NCBI GenBank assembly: GCA_963575745.1
Contig: CAUYUJ010017796.1
Coordinates: 35,001-90,000, forward strand
Length of the DNA stretch: 55,000 nucleotides
Reading direction: 5' to 3'
Origin: Prorocentrum cordatum
Lineage: Eukaryota; Sar; Dinophyceae; Prorocentrales; Prorocentraceae
A program made the position numbers and the translations under genes. The notes beneath the pieces are model-generated. The model searched no databases and was not told the DNA's origin. It was given only the letters and a program-made list of their open reading frames with translations. Positions 9,746 through 22,026 of this stretch are shown in pieces. How positions within the stretch are numbered: position 1 is the stretch's first letter; the number at the start of each line of letters is the position of its first letter.

Positions 9746-12700
9746 GCGGCGACAGACTGCAGATGCAGCCCAAGAATTCGCTGATATCATAGTTGAGGAA
9801 ATTGGCAATGGTCTGAACATATCGGTGGCTGCAAGAGCTTCCAGGGCCATGAAAAAGGTGCTGGACCAGAACGGCGTGACATCCAACATGATCTCTGAAA
9901 TTGCTGGGATTGGGAATTCTGGGAAACTGCCATCGCACGAGGACCGAGGGAACCCACTGAAATTGCAGTGAGAGGCGTGGGGGTAGGACAAGCTGGGCCC
10001 CCATCCTCCCCCATCCTCTTCCTGCTCCTCCTCCTTGCCAAACGCCATTTTGGCTCAAGACTGTAATGCGTTGCCCGTCTGCAGACCCTGCAAGTGGCAT
10101 TACCTTGTGCATGCACATTGTGTTGCGTGCTCGTCCCACAGGCGTTTGCCATTGAGCAGGATAGGCCTACCATATTTCTGGGCACTCTTGCGCTGCATTG
10201 GTTTTGTTTGATTGCTGGTGCTTTTCAGCGTGTTCCATGCGCTGGTTTGCAAAAAATAAGCCTGATCGTGGATCCATATTGCGCCTCAGGTTCGTCTCAT
10301 CTTCCTTCTCCTTATCCTCCTCTTCCTCCGCCTTATACTCCTCCCCTCCCCCTCCCTGCCACCCCTCTTCCTCCTCCTCCTCGTTCTCTTTCCCCTCCTC
10401 CTCCTCCACCTCCACCTCCACCTCCTCCTCCTCCTCCTCCTCCTCCTCCTCCTCCTCCTCCTCCTCCTCCTCCTCCCCCTCAAGCCCACCACTTCCCTCC
10501 TCCCGGCCCCTGGCTCTGGCGGCCATCCTCAGGAGAGGGACTTCCACGTGAAGGCCAAGCGCTGGTTAGCCCTGGGGCTCAACGCCTATGAAATCACGAT
10601 GCCTCTGCAGGACTCCGATGTTTCGGCCCCGGCACCTACGACAGTTTCTTGTTTCGCGCCGCACGAGGCGCTGTAATGTGAAGCCCTCCCCCACCCCTTA
10701 CACACTTGTGCCCCGTACTAGAAAGCCTAAGTGATGCAAATCCATGGGATGATGCTCAGGCGTGGAAGTCCTCGAACCCCAGTCAGGGGTAAAAGCATGG
10801 AAACTCTGACCCCTGTGGGGTGCGGATGGCGTTCTCGGTAACTCCCTCGGGCACCCCTGGAGGAAGGGGAGGAAGATAACGAGGAAGAGGGAGGTAGGAG
10901 ACGGGAGGTGGAGAAGGAGGCACATCGCAATTTCACTTGAGCCAGAGGTCATTGCAGCTCTATACCACGGGGGCCCTGAGCTACGAGCAGTCGGCCTCTT
11001 TGGTCCAGACGGTGAGCCAGGCGTTGCAGAATGGTGGTCAAAAGCTCGGGAGTTGTCATTCTATGATAATCACCACGCTTCTCGAGTGATTAACACGCTG
11101 GGTTTTCTTATTCACCACGACGGGGCTGAAGTACACAATAATGTGGAGTACGAGACCTGGAACATGCGATCAGTTCATGCAACAAAAGGCTCAATCCATG
11201 ATCGCGTTATAAATCTTGTCATGATCCGGAAGAGCATGATAGTTGATAACATTCGGATTCAAACTATTGTGGCAGACTTTCTTGCTTGGAGTTTCTCACA
11301 TGCGTTGGTCAAGCGTTTCCCTAAAGTTGGATTCCGAAATATTCCTTTTCCTCCCGGAACCTACAGAGAAGAGATGGCTGGGCTCCCAATCGCTGGCAAC
11401 TGGGGGGGCACGTGTGTTGGGTTCGAATCTGATAACAAAGCCAGAGTAGCTGCAAACGATCTGGATCGTTGGTACAGGTGCACTCATCTTTGCGACATCT
11501 GCTTAGCCCAGCAACCTTTCAAGAGGTCAGACCCGCGCATGACGTTTCAGGACTTTAGCCCTACTGCCCCATGGAGGCTCACCGAGTTCAATCACGAGCT
11601 GTACACCAGAGTTTCAAGACCTTCACCATGGTTCGTTCTTGGGCTGACGATCGAGATGGTGTTTTTCGATATTGCGCACAACTTGTATCTTGGAATCGCT
11701 CGGGACCACGTCGCCAGCTTGATTGTGTTTTGGTGGGAGAATGGCATGATCCTGAGATTCCTCAACGAATTGGGCATCTACCCCAAGGACTGAGGCGACC
11801 AATGCCATGGAGGGGGGAGGAGGAGCAGGAGGAGGAGGAGGAGGAGGAATTAATTGAGTGGGAGGAGGGAGGAAAGGTGGAGGAGGAGGAGGAGGAGGAA
11901 GGGTGGGCGGAGGAGGAGAAGGAGGAAGAAGGGAGGGATGAGGAGGAGAAGGAGGAGAAAGATGCGTGGATGTCAAAACAATAAGTAATAGACGTCCGCT
12001 TCGCACAGGACAAAGAAGAAGAACTCGTATACCTGTCGTTACATGCACAAGCATGGACACACGACAACGGCTTCAAGCATGTTTATCGCAAGACAAAGTT
12101 CACCAAGAAGACCCTGAATCGTCCTACGAAGGCACTTGCACACAAAATTCCAAGGGACCTGTCCACCCCCCCTTCCCCAGCCATCCCCCCTAGACCTGCT
12201 CCTTCTTAGAGGTGTGACAAGAGGGTGGCGATGGCTGGAGAGAGGGCCAGAAGGAGGAGGAACAGGAGGAGGTAGAGGAGAAAGTGCTTTAGGTATGCCT
12301 TCATAGGTGTTCCGGTGAGCGAGGTAAGCAAAGAGGGAGAAGGAGGAGGAAGAGGGGGAGGGGGAGGAGGGGGAGGGGAATGAGGAGGAGGCGGAGGCGG
12401 AGGAGGAGGAGGAGGACGGAACAGGACAAGGACGCATTTCCCCTGCTCACTGGAACCCCTGACATGGCACGTGCTCCTCAGACAACGCTCCCGTGCATGA
12501 CAAGCCGGGTGAAAGCTGCGCCCATGAAAATGCTGATCGCTTTCGTCGGCTACCTGGCAGCGCTGCCCAGTTTTCGGAGCGATGACGAGGTCGTGAACAT
12601 GGCAAATGTATGTGCACACAGTCTTGCAAAGTTCGTGCGTGTGCTAGATGTGTCGCCCTATTGGATGTCCCAAGGGCAAGCGAACAGTGCTCACAAGGCT

Positions 12701-13018
12701 GGTCGTATGTATTTGCAGTGTTGGCAGTATCTAAGTGCATGCAGCTTGAAAAATAACGTTTACAACTTCCACATTAGGCCGAAGCATCATTACTTTGACC
12801 ACCAAGTTGAGCACGTGAAATCGCGCAGGATCAATCCACGGTTGATGTCATGCCTACTGGGTGAAGACCTATTGGGAAAAAATAAAACGCATTGCAAAAT
12901 CATGTCACGGTCGATCTGCAGGGACCCGTTTTCGACAGCGCTATCTTCTGTTTTTGGACTTCCGGTGGCGCAAGAGAATGCGGCATTCGTGAACAGCAAT
13001 GGCCTCGACATGCAGTGA
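9746..13018 (+). CDS. Tnp2-like transposase-family protein (plus copy)
   Basis: Exons: 9746-9941, 10533-10667, 10948-11787, 12009-12155, 12482-13018 (the last boundary is least certain). Phases close through them all; upstream exons are probably missing. Joined, they give about 617 residues: a helical N-terminal part; FAPHE joined to VIAALYHGGPE; a cysteine pair in CTHLCDICLAQQ; SPWFVLGL then DIAHNLYLGIARD; and RPKHHYFDHQVEH with NPRLMSCLLGEDLLGK. The order (PHEV, CxxC, D-x2-H-x3-LG, PKHH) is that of a Tnp2/Plavaka-type protein group (EnSpm/CACTA relatives) that I recall as greatly expanded in dinoflagellates. It is the likely transposase of element 1 or a domesticated relative. Introns are apparently GA-AG or GC-AG. 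An alternative is a non-catalytic host paralogue. Confidence 0.7.
10044..10059 (+). other. Relic of dinoflagellate spliced leader
   Basis: GCCATTTTGGCTCAAG matches the last 16 bases of the known 22-nt dinoflagellate spliced leader exactly. Here it lies in the intron 9942-10532 of the Tnp2-like model, not directly before a start codon. Such relics normally mark re-integrated trans-spliced cDNA. Confidence 0.75.
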
Positions 13019-13210
13019 GATCGGCCCAGTGGCAAGTGCTCTTTCGATGCCAGCAAGTGTTCCCCCATGTGGCATCTCTGGATCTCGTGATGGGTCCAGA
13101 GGGTCAGGGGTGCGAGCGACAGCTTCTGGGAATAGTTTTGCGTGTCGCTGTGATGGCCTCTTTCCCGGCCTCACTGTACAGGGCACGTGCATGCAGAGAT
13201 AGGAGAGAGG

Positions 13211-13314
<104 letters not shown>

Positions 13315-13973
13315 GGGGACGCATTGACGGTTCAGCCGAAGGCTTTGAATATTAAGGCGCGAGCTGTCTCAGAATCGTGCGAAGGGTTAAGCACGCCAGC
13401 AGAGGCAAACATAAGCCACCCTGTTCCTCATCTACCTCCTCGTCGTCGTCATTCCTCCCCTCGTCTCATCCTCATTCCCCCTCCCCTGACTCCACTGATC
13501 ATTGCCCTGTCCTCCCCCGTCGGCTGCTGTCATGCCGGCAACGCACGGGAACTCAGGGCCACAAAATGTTCTTGCAGCCCCCCGTCCAGGAGCAAGGCAC
13601 GAGGAGCCCTCGGACCGCCCAAAAGAAATGAGACGAGAAACCCTGGGATATCGATTTGATACTCCCTGGACCCCACCAGAAATCAGCATGGGACCCCATC
13701 GACGGGGCATAGGAGAAGGGGGTGACACACACGCCCCAAAAAACACACCTGCAAAGGCGAGATGAAGGAGACAGAGGAGGATGCACATAAGGAGGAGGGG
13801 GAGAAGGACGAGGAGGGAGAGGAGGAGGAAAAGGAGGATCGCGCAACCAACAACGAAATCATAGGGCAAATGATCCGTCGTGTGGCATAGCATTCTCAAG
13901 GCAGAACGTTTTCACGAAAACAATTGTTATCTCGTGCTGCAGTGCTTCCATTCACATCGCATCGTTGCGCGCT

Positions 13974-14396
13974 ATGGCGTGCCCGAGCCTCATCTTGGAT
14001 GAGACAGTGGTGAGGGCCAAGTTCATCGTCTTCTCGCCAGATCTCCTGGACACGTGGGTGACGATCTGGCCGCGCACTATTACCAACAGCACGGCGATCC
14101 AGGCCAAAGTCAGCGACATCAAGCAGGAAGTGAAGGAGTCGATCTCGTATTACAAGAATGTGCGCATCGCGGTGTACCGCGCCACGGCGCAGAGCCCCAA
14201 GGGTCAGGAGTTGCCGGACGACTTCGTGGTGGGCTACAAATCGTGGTTGTACATCAAGGTCATGGGCGACTGCGGTCAGTGGACTGACGCCATTCCGGAC
14301 CCGGTGTCCGCAGCGGCTTCCGGTGGCGACTCGCCGTTCGACTACGTGCAGGTTCCGGATGGCGCGGACCCTTGGGACAACGACGGCCCGCAGTAG
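13974..14396 (+). CDS. Unrecognised 140-residue protein
   Basis: One open frame from ATG to TAG, of normal composition in a region of triplet repeats. It is a mixed alpha/beta-like sequence (AKFIVFSPDLLDTWVTIWP, YKNVRIAVYRATAQ, DDFVVGYKSWLYIKVMGD) with an acidic, proline-containing tail (DGADPWDNDGPQ). Third positions are strongly G/C. It may be a single-exon gene or the last exon of a longer one; CTGCAG just upstream (about 13,936-13,941) could be an acceptor. I do not recognise the family. It lies between the Tnp2-like gene and the next small gene, all on the same strand. Confidence 0.6.
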   Translation: MACPSLILDETVVRAKFIVFSPDLLDTWVTIWPRTITNSTAIQAKVSDIKQEVKESISYYKNVRIAVYRATAQSPKGQELPDDFVVGYKSWLYIKVMGDCGQWTDAIPDPVSAAASGGDSPFDYVQVPDGADPWDNDGPQ

Positions 14397-14417
14397 ATTG
14401 GGCTGTGCAGGAGCACC

Positions 14418-15310
14418 GATTGAGCCACGCATGAGGATGAGGAGGAAGAGGAGGAAGGAAGGAGGAGTAGGAAGTGGAGGAAAAGAGAGAGACAGCGGCA
14501 CAGGGAGGAGGAGAAGAGGAGGAAGAGCAGCAGAAGGAACAGGAGAAGGAGGAGGAGGAGGAGGAGGAGGAGGAGAATAGAGGATGGAGGCGGCGATAGA
14601 TCGTGGGAGCAAGGGTGGGAAGAAGGATAGGCAGAGGAGTAGGAAGCAGGGGATCAAGAAGGGGGAACGCCCCGAAGGAGATCGCTTTCTGAGGCGGCTG
14701 CTCCTGTGCTTGGAGGTCGTCTCGGACGCTGCGGGCCGCCCCGCGCAGCGCCACGAACGATGAGGGTGAGGGAAGAAGGAAAGATGGGGAGGAGGAGGGG
14801 GAGGGTGGGGAGGAGGAGGAGGAGGAGGAGGAGGAGGAGGAGGAGCACGCTTCATGAAATAGAAGAGGATCACAATGATGAGGAGGACGAGGAGACGAGG
14901 AGTAGGAGGAGGGAAGGTAAGGAGGAGGAAGAGGAAGAGGAGGGCGACAGAGAGGAGGGGGAGGAGGAGCAAGAGAAGGAGAAGGAAGAGAAGGCCTCAA
15001 GATGAGAGAGACGAGGGCCCACCCCCTCGCAATATTTGGAGTCCACGACGGCCGCCCTGCGGAGAAGTCTCAGACGCGCCTCAGAGACATCAATTTCGGC
15101 CACCCTGCAAAGTTCAAGCCGTTCGAAAGACTAGGGGTGAAGGAGAAGGAAAAAAAGGAAGAGGAGGAAAAGCAGAGGTGGAAGAGGAGGAAGAGGATAA
15201 GGAGGAGGAGGAAAGAAGAAGAGGACAAAGAGGGGCAGGAGGAGTAGGAGTAGAACGAGGAGGAGGCTGAAGATGAGGACGAGGACGAGGAGGAGGGCGA
15301 GGAGGAGGGA
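14418..15310. repeat. GGA/GAG-rich region with a possible short exon
   Basis: Mostly purine triplets (14,420-14,580; 14,780-15,000; 15,140-15,310). Between them, 15,002-15,140 has normal composition and an open plus frame containing HPLAIFGVHDGRPAEK and RLRDINFGHPAKFKPF. It may be an exon, but a minus-strand frame is open too and no splice pair is clear. A 21-bp direct repeat (GAGGCCCGAACCCCGAACCC core) follows at 15,314 and 15,358. Confidence 0.6.
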
Positions 15311-15379
15311 GGGAGGCCCGAACCCCGAACCCCCTTACTCTTCATCCGAAGCTGTCCGAGGCCCGAACCCCGAACCCCA

Positions 15380-16180
15380 ATGGTGCCGAAAGGCAAGGTA
15401 CAGAGTACGGGGCCACCGCCCCCCGCTGGGACGGGAGCCCAAAGGATGTTAGGCCCGGCAGAGCATGCAATGGCTTCTGGCGAACACGACGAACCAGCGG
15501 CAAAACGCGTCTGCATCACTGTGCATGCAGGCTTCCTCCTCGCCTTTACCTCCAACCTCCTCCTCCTCCTCCTCCGCTCCTCCTTTGCTTTTTCCTCGTT
15601 CTCTTCCTGTTCGTCCCCCCTCACATCCCGTGCTTATTATCATCCTCATTGTTTCTCCTCCTCTTTCTCCTCCCCGTGCTCCTCAATCTCTTGCTCCTCA
15701 CCATCATCACCCATCTGTTGATTCCTTGTTATCCTTCTTCCCCATCACAACTCCTCCTTATCATCCTCATGTTTCTCCTGCAACTATTTATCCTCCTCCT
15801 TCTCCTCCTCATCTTGCTTCCTCCTCCTCCTCCTCATCCTTCTCCTCCCCCTCCTCATCCTTCTCCTCCTCCTCCTCCTCCTCCTCCTCCTCCTCCTTCT
15901 CCCCCTCCACCTTGGTCTCCTCCTTCTTCTCCGTCCTCCCGCTCAGAGAGGCGACGCGCCGACCATGCTGGGCCAGACCCCGATACCAGAGTCACCTGAG
16001 CAGATGGTCACTGTTCGCTCGAGCAACCCAAGCAATCCTAAAAAAGGGAACCTGGTCGTGATAATCCCCGTGGAACTGAAAGACGAGATTGATTCGATTC
16101 GCTTCAAGATTAAGTTCAACCGCGAACGTGCTGCTTCTTCTGAGCGCCGCGGGCCCGAGGTTCAGGAGTCAGATTTATAG
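15380..16180 (+). CDS. Unrecognised 126-residue protein, two exons
   Basis: Exons 15380-15530 and 15951-16180, joined across a (CTC)n-filled intron with AG|GC at both ends (GC-AG); the phase (1) matches. The product begins MVPKGKVQSTGPPPP, has a basic motif (PAAKRVCITVHA), then a proline-rich linker and a beta-like segment (NLVVIIPVELKDEIDSIRF), and ends at TAG. It is the last gene before the end of element 1. No family recognised. The lone ATG at 15,965 could be taken for a start, but the upstream exon fits better because the splice phase and the AG|GC junctions agree. Confidence 0.55.
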
Positions 16181-16440
16181 CTCAGTGCTGTATGAATGCC
16201 ATGGCGGTGCGCTCATGGAAATGTGTTGTCACGCTCTTCGTTCTGTTACACTCCCCTCGACCACCGCTCCCCTCCACCGCCACCCCTCCACCACCTCTCC
16301 TTTCCACCCCATCCCCTCCGCCACCATTCCTCTCCACCACCACTCCCCTCCACCACCACTCCCCTCCACTACCACTCCCCTCCACCACAACTCTCCTTCG
16401 CGACCTCCTTTCTGCCCCCTCCCTCATCCCCACCACCACT

Positions 16441-16459
16441 CCTTAGCCATTTTGGCTCG
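16441..16459 (+). other. Degenerate spliced-leader relic
   Basis: CCTTAGCCATTTTGGCTC matches the dinoflagellate spliced leader CCGTAGCCATTTTGGCTC with one difference, then diverges before an ATGG. No convincing gene follows. Confidence 0.6.
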
Positions 16460-16469
16460 CAATGGTATG

Positions 16470-17420
16470 CGGGCTCGCACAGACGTATGCGGGCTCGCAC
16501 AAACGTATGCGGGCCCGCACAAACGACTGATTTCCCGGTTTTTCCCGGAATTTCCGGCCTTATTCCCGGAAAAAGCCGTCCTCCGACAAAATTGGACTTA
16601 TTTTCCAGAATGTTGCCGCACTGGGTGCGCGGGCCCGCGCAACCGCGCACAACGCCCCAAAATTGGATTTATTTTTCAAAAACACGCTGTTGAACACCAA
16701 TTGTTCCTTTGAGATTCCAATGCGAAAACATGTTTTTTTCAGAACCGCCCGCATAACAGCTGCGCGGGGATCCGCACACACTGCGCCAAAATTGGCCTTA
16801 TTTTTCAAAATCGCATGGTTGAAAACCAATTCTTTCATGGAGATTCCATACAACAAGATAGATTTTTTTCAAAAATGCCCGCGCAACGCCGTCGCGAGGA
16901 GTGCGGGCATCCGCAACAGCGCGGCAAAGATTGCGGGGCAGCTAGAGACTTACATGAAAAAGCGCGTTGTACGTTGAATGCTCGCAAAACGCCGTCGCGA
17001 AGAGTGCGGGAATCCGCACGCGCACATACAACGCGCAACAAAAAACGCAACGCGTTGTTCAAAACCAATTGTTTCCTATGCTATAGAGATTCAAGCGCAA
17101 TATTTTTCCAAATCGCAAGGAATGCGGGAATCCGCGCACCCCAAACCGCGGGGCTTCGGTCGGGAAGCATGGTTTTCAATGGCGCGTTTTTGAAAAATAA
17201 ATCTAATTTTGCGGCGCTGTCCGCACTCGTCGCGACGGCGTTGCGCGGGCAATTTCAAACCGCGGCCGCCGAAACCGCGTCGCCAAATCCGCACGCGTAG
17301 CGCGCCGCACGACGTCGTCCCGCGATGAGCGCAAGCCGCGCCGTCGCGAGCATCATGCTGCAATGCCTTTGCGGGAAACCGCAAACACAGCCATGACGCG
17401 CGACCGCGAGCGTGCGAATA
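16470..17420. repeat. Cluster of degenerate repeats near the element end
   Basis: Words such as AAAATTGGATTTATTTTTCA, ACCAATT, GAGATTCCA and GCGCGGGCCCGC recur about every 75-190 bp (near 16,596; 16,667; 16,788), with an inverted copy near 17,185. Three GCGGGCCCGCACAAACG-like words occur at 16,485-16,525. Open frames here are by-products of the repeat. Confidence 0.6.
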
Positions 17421-17477
17421 TGATATCTGATATATGTTAGCTAGCTGATACGATGCCATATAATACATAGCACAATC

Positions 17478-17540
17478 TGTATATATATATATGTGTGTAT
17501 ATATATTATGTATGTATATATATATGTACGTATATATATA

Positions 17541-17579
<39 letters not shown>

Positions 17580-17640
17580 TATATGTATATATGTGACTAT
17601 ATATATATGAGTTATATGTATGTATGTGCATATATATCAT
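17478..17640. repeat. AT microsatellite near the end of element 1
   Basis: TATATA/TATG-rich tract, about 170 bp inside the proposed element end at 17,806. The 21.3 kb element has the same arrangement at both its ends. Confidence 0.9.
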
Positions 17641-17806
17641 GTATGCAACATACCATCTGCAAAGTTGGACTCTTATCAGCAAAACTGGAATCTATTCCGC
17701 GAAACTAGTCTCTATCTTTTCGAATCAACTTTTCTGGACTCTGGTTGCGGAATCAGTCGATGCATTGCGAAAGAGACCAGAAAATCTGGACTGATGGCCC
17801 TCAGGG

Positions 17807-18975
17807 TATTTGGGCCCTCACGAGGGCCCAGGGCCCCTGGGCGGGAGCTAATTCGCCGTGGCGCCGGTCTGGGGGGGGGCCCAGGGACCGCCCCGCGTGG
17901 GCCCGAGTCGCCAGGAATCGTATTTGGGCCCCCAGGAGACCCCGGAGCCCTTGGGCGAGAGCTAATTCACCGTGGCGCTGGTCTGGGGGAGGGGCAGGGA
18001 CCACAGGGGCCCGAGTCGCCAGGAGACGTCTGTGGGCCCTCAGGAGACCTCAGGGCGTCTGGGCGGGAGCTAATTCACCGCGGCGCTGGTTTGGGTGGGG
18101 CCCACCAGAGACCACCCCGCGGGAGCCCGAGTCACCAGGAAACGTATTTAGGCCCTCAGGGGGGCCCAGGGCCCCTGGGCGGGAGCTAATTCACCGTGGC
18201 GCTGGTCTGGGTGGGGGCCCAGGGACCGCCCCGCGTGGGCCCGAGTCGCCAGGAATCGTATTTGGGCCCCCAGGAGACCCCGGAGCCCCTGGGCGAGAGC
18301 TAATTCACCGCGGCGCTGGTCTGGGGGAGGGGCAGGGACCACAGGGGCCCGAGTCGCCAGGAGACGTCTGTGGGCCCTCAGGAGACCTCAGGGCCCCTGG
18401 GCGGGAGCTAATTCACCGTGGCGCTGGTTTGGGGGGGGCCCAGAGACCACCCCGCGGGAGCCCGAGCCACCAGGAGGCGTGTTTGGGCCCTCAGGGGGGC
18501 CCAGGGCCCCTGGGCGGGAGCTAATTCACCGTGGCGCTGGTCTGGGGGGGGGCTGGGACCACCCCGCAGGAGCCCGAGTCGCCAGGAGACGTCTGTGGGC
18601 CCTCAGGGGGCCTCAGGGCCCCTGGGCGGGGGCTAATTCACCGCGGCGCTGGTTTGGGGGGTGCCCAGAGACCACCCCGCGGGAGCCCGAGTCACCAGGA
18701 AACGTATTTGGGCCCTTAGAGGGCCCAGGGCCCCTGGGCGGGAGCTAATTCACCGTGGCGCTGGTCTGGGGGGGCCCAGGTACCACTCCGCGGTGGCCCG
18801 AGTCGCCAGGAAACGTCTTTGGGCCCTCAGGAGACCCCAGATCCCCTGGGCGGCGTCCAATACACCGTGGCGCTGGTCTGAGGGCACCAAAGGGCGCCCG
18901 AGTCGCCAGGAAACGGTCCTGCGGCGCCCGATTCGCCAGGAAACGTCTTTTGCCAGCCGGCCGATCGGGGTGGCA
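17807..18975. repeat. GC-rich minisatellite, ten copies of 108-116 bp
   Basis: GGGCGGGAGCTAATTC-like anchors start at 17,839; 17,953; 18,061; 18,177; 18,291; 18,399; 18,512; 18,624; 18,736 and 18,848. The spacing 114-108-116 is followed by 114-108-113, and the two trimers are nearly identical, so there is a higher-order repeat of about 336 bp. Frames open through the array (GRELIHRGAGLGG) are repeat by-products. Confidence 0.9.
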
Positions 18976-19337
18976 CATTGAAAAAGTTTAAGATACGAGG
19001 TCGAAAAAAATGCTAGTGCTGATCCATACTCGTTTGCAGGTTTCATGCTGGCGCTCCAGGAGGGGCCTGACCAGCGCCACGGTGAATTCGGTTGATGTTT
19101 TGGGGTTATAAGTCCTTTGACGTTCGCCCAGGCGGGCACAGGATAATCGCTTGCGCGCAAGCCGCATCATTGATAAAGAGATAATGCCCTCGCGGGCCAT
19201 GCCTGACGGCAACCGAGACTCAACTGGGCTGGCCTGTTATTCACGTACGGCCGGGAGGTAGTCTGACTGCGAGGTGCCAGTTAGGGCGCTTGCCGCCTAA
19301 ATGGGTGGGTGGATACGGGCCAAGCGGCCCTGGGCGA

Positions 19338-19373
19338 GTTTAGGGTTTAGGGTTTAGGGTTTAGGGTTTAGGG
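19338..19373. repeat. TTTAGGG telomere-type repeats
   Basis: About five perfect TTTAGGG units, directly followed by unit X. Confidence 0.95.
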
Positions 19374-20290
19374 TCTAACAGGGCAAGGCCAGGAATACCT
19401 ACCTGCATAGGCACTCACCTGCGGCGGCTATCAATCCCCCCCGCATCTCCACCCCCACATAAAGATCATCTTTCCTCTCATGTTATACCGTGGTTGTAGC
19501 ATAGCATAGCATACCATAGCAAGCCTGGGAGCAAGCGCTTAGCAAAGAGGCGGCGGCCGCGCGCGCGCGCGGGAGACCCTAACGGGCGGGTCGGGTCGGG
19601 TCGGGTCGGGTGGACCCTAACGGGCGGGTCGGGTCGGGCGGGCGGGACATTAAAGTATGGTGCGTATACACTTGACACGCGTGAACCGTTACAAGCGGGT
19701 CGGTTCGGGTCGGGCGGACTCTAGGGTTCGCCCGACCTCAACGTGCTTTGCTATGCAACGCCTCTCGTATGCTATGCCAGCATAACATAGATTAGCACAA
19801 AGGCGAGTTCCACAACATCTGGATAACCGCAGCCTCTAGCGTGGCTGTCGCATAGCACCACTGCTGAAAGAAAACATTAAAATTTCCAAAGGAGTTGGCC
19901 ATGATCGCGCGGCCGCCGCGCGCTTGTGCACTTTGTCGTTTTTTTCGCAATGGAATAGTACCATGCACACATCTTGCAAAGACAGAATCTTCAGTTTATA
20001 AAATGTTTTACAATATAAAACTCCGGTACGCATACGGGGCCGCCGCGCGCGTGTGCACTTTGCCGCATTTTCTTGCAATGGAATATGAGCATGGGCACAT
20101 CTTGCAAGAGCAGGATGTTAAGGTTATAGTATTTTTTTCAATACAAAACTCTGGTACGCATCCCGGCCCGCGACCCGGCTTGGGCAGAATGTATTGTAAA
20201 ACATGGGGTTTTCTGATCGCGTGATCAGGATATAGTGTTTTTTGCATAGGATGGAGGCCGGTTTGCATAAGGCCGGTTTTGAAGGATTTA
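19374..20290. repeat. Intact X-Y unit (unfilled site)
   Basis: X (19,374-19,819) is nearly identical to 22,057-22,466. It contains TAGCATAGCATAGCAT, a (CG)n stretch and CGGGTCGGGT repeats. Y (from 19,812) is nearly identical to 51,939 onward, with paired TTGCAATGGAATA words and GGTACGCATACGGGGCCGCC. Here X and Y are continuous through CACAACATCTGG, which makes this copy the empty site for the insertion that splits the second copy. No gene seen. Confidence 0.85.
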
Positions 20291-20447
20291 GGGTTTAATA
20301 ATAATAGAGATTAGAGATTAGGGTTTAGGGATTAGGGATTAGGGTTAGGGTTAGGGTTAGGGTTAGCCCTTAGGGTTTAGGGTTAGGGTTAGCGTTTAGG
20401 TTTAGGGTTAGAGCTAGGGCTAGGGCTTAGGGTTACGGTTAGGGTTA

Positions 20448-20478
<31 letters not shown>

Positions 20479-20625
20479 TAGGGTTTGGGTTTAGGGTTTA
20501 GGGTTAGGGTTAGGGTTTAGGTTTAGGGGTATGGTTTGTGTTGAGGGTTAAGGTTTAGGGTTAGGGTGAGGGTTTAGGGTTAGGGTTCGGGTTTAGGGTT
20601 AAGGTTTAGGGTTCAGGGTCCACTA
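20291..20625. repeat. Degenerate TTAGGG/TTTAGGG array
   Basis: Interspersed GGGTTA and GGGTTTA units with substitutions. The order of variants resembles the array at 52,545 onward, so the two blocks share ancestry beyond simple repeat content. Confidence 0.95.
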
Positions 20626-20689
20626 GCTCAACTCGAAGCCTTCTGGATGTATCCCACCCACCCATGACCCAATACATACAGAACTCAAT

Positions 20690-21585
20690 TCATCGGCGAC
20701 GCGGAGTCGATGCGCAATCATGCGATCAGGATGACGGCGACGCGCGCCGCCCCGCGCCAGGACGTAGGCGAAAACCGATTCCCTGGAGCCCGTTTGGGTA
20801 TTGGTTCGCCCTCTTGCGCCCCGTCCATTTTTGGGGACGGAAACTCGGGCTCCGTGTGCAGCGCCAGGACGTAAGCGAGAACCGATTCTCTGGAGCTCGT
20901 TTGAATACTATTTCGCCCTGTTGCACCCCGTCCATTTTTGGGGACGGAAATTCGGGCTCCGAGTGCAGCGCCAGGACGTAAGCGAGAACCTACGCCCTGG
21001 GGCATGTTTGAAATTGTTTCGCCCTCTTGCGCCTCCGCGCCTCGATTTTTAGGAACGGAGATTCGGGATCCGCGGGAGAAGCAGAATCCGTGCGAGGGCG
21101 CCCATGGGATGGAAGTTTAGGACTGGGCCGCCATGCGAGAGGGGCACGATCCGTGTGCCTGCACGCATGGAGTGCGGGCTTAGGAATTAGCCGCCATGCG
21201 GGAGGGGCACGATCCGTGTGCCTGCACGCATGCGATGGGGGTTTAGGAATTAGCCGCAATGCGGGAGGGGCATTATCTGTGTGCCTGCACGCATGCGATA
21301 AGGGGTTTAGGAATTAGCCGCCTTGCGGGAGGGGCACGATCCGTGTGCCTGCACGCATGGAATGCGGGTTTAGGAATTAGCCGCCATGCGGGAGGAGCAC
21401 GATCCGTGTGCCTGCACGCATGCGATGGGGGTTTAGGAATTAGCCGCCATGCGGGAAGGGCACGATCTGTGTGCCTGCACGCATGCGATGGGGGTTTAGG
21501 AATTAGCCGCCAGGCGGGAGGGGCACGATCCGTGCGCCTGCACGCATGGAATGAGGGTTTAGGAATTAGGGCGCTTCAAGGGCCG
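20690..21585. repeat. Two minisatellites between telomere-like blocks
   Basis: First, about three copies of a roughly 108-bp unit with GCGCCAGGACGTA (20,755; 20,863; 20,970). Then about seven copies of a roughly 62-bp unit (21,100-21,570) with AATTAGCCGCCATGCGGGAG and GTGTGCCTGCACGCATG. The repeats keep frames open (ISRHAGGARSVCLHA), which I do not regard as a gene. Confidence 0.85.
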
Positions 21586-21596
21586 CTCAAGGGGTT

Positions 21597-21866
21597 TTAG
21601 GGTTTAAATATTTATAGGTTCTTAGTTCTTAGGGCTAGGGTTATGGTTTAGGGTTAGGTCATAGGGTTTAGGGTTAGGGTGAAGGTTTAGGGTTAGGGTT
21701 AGGGCTAGAGTTTAGGGTGGTTAGGGTTAGGGCTTAGGGCTTAGGGTTAGGGTTAGGCATTAGGGTTTAGGGTTAGGGTTGAGGGGTCAGGGTTTAGGGT
21801 TCGGGTTTGGGTTTAGGGTTCGGGTTTAGGGTGAGGATTGGGCTTTATGGTTTAGGGGTAGGGTTA

Positions 21867-21909
<43 letters not shown>

Positions 21910-21995
21910 AGGTTTAGGGTTAGGGTTAGGGTTAGGGTTTAGGGTTGGGTTAGGGTTTAGGGTTAGGGTCAGGGTTAAGGTGTAGGATTATGGTC

Positions 21996-22026
<31 letters not shown>

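Noticed and set aside
17620-18981. Frames with GRELIHRGAGLGG repeats
   Set aside because: They follow the minisatellite copies and shift with unit length; no sign of protein-level selection.
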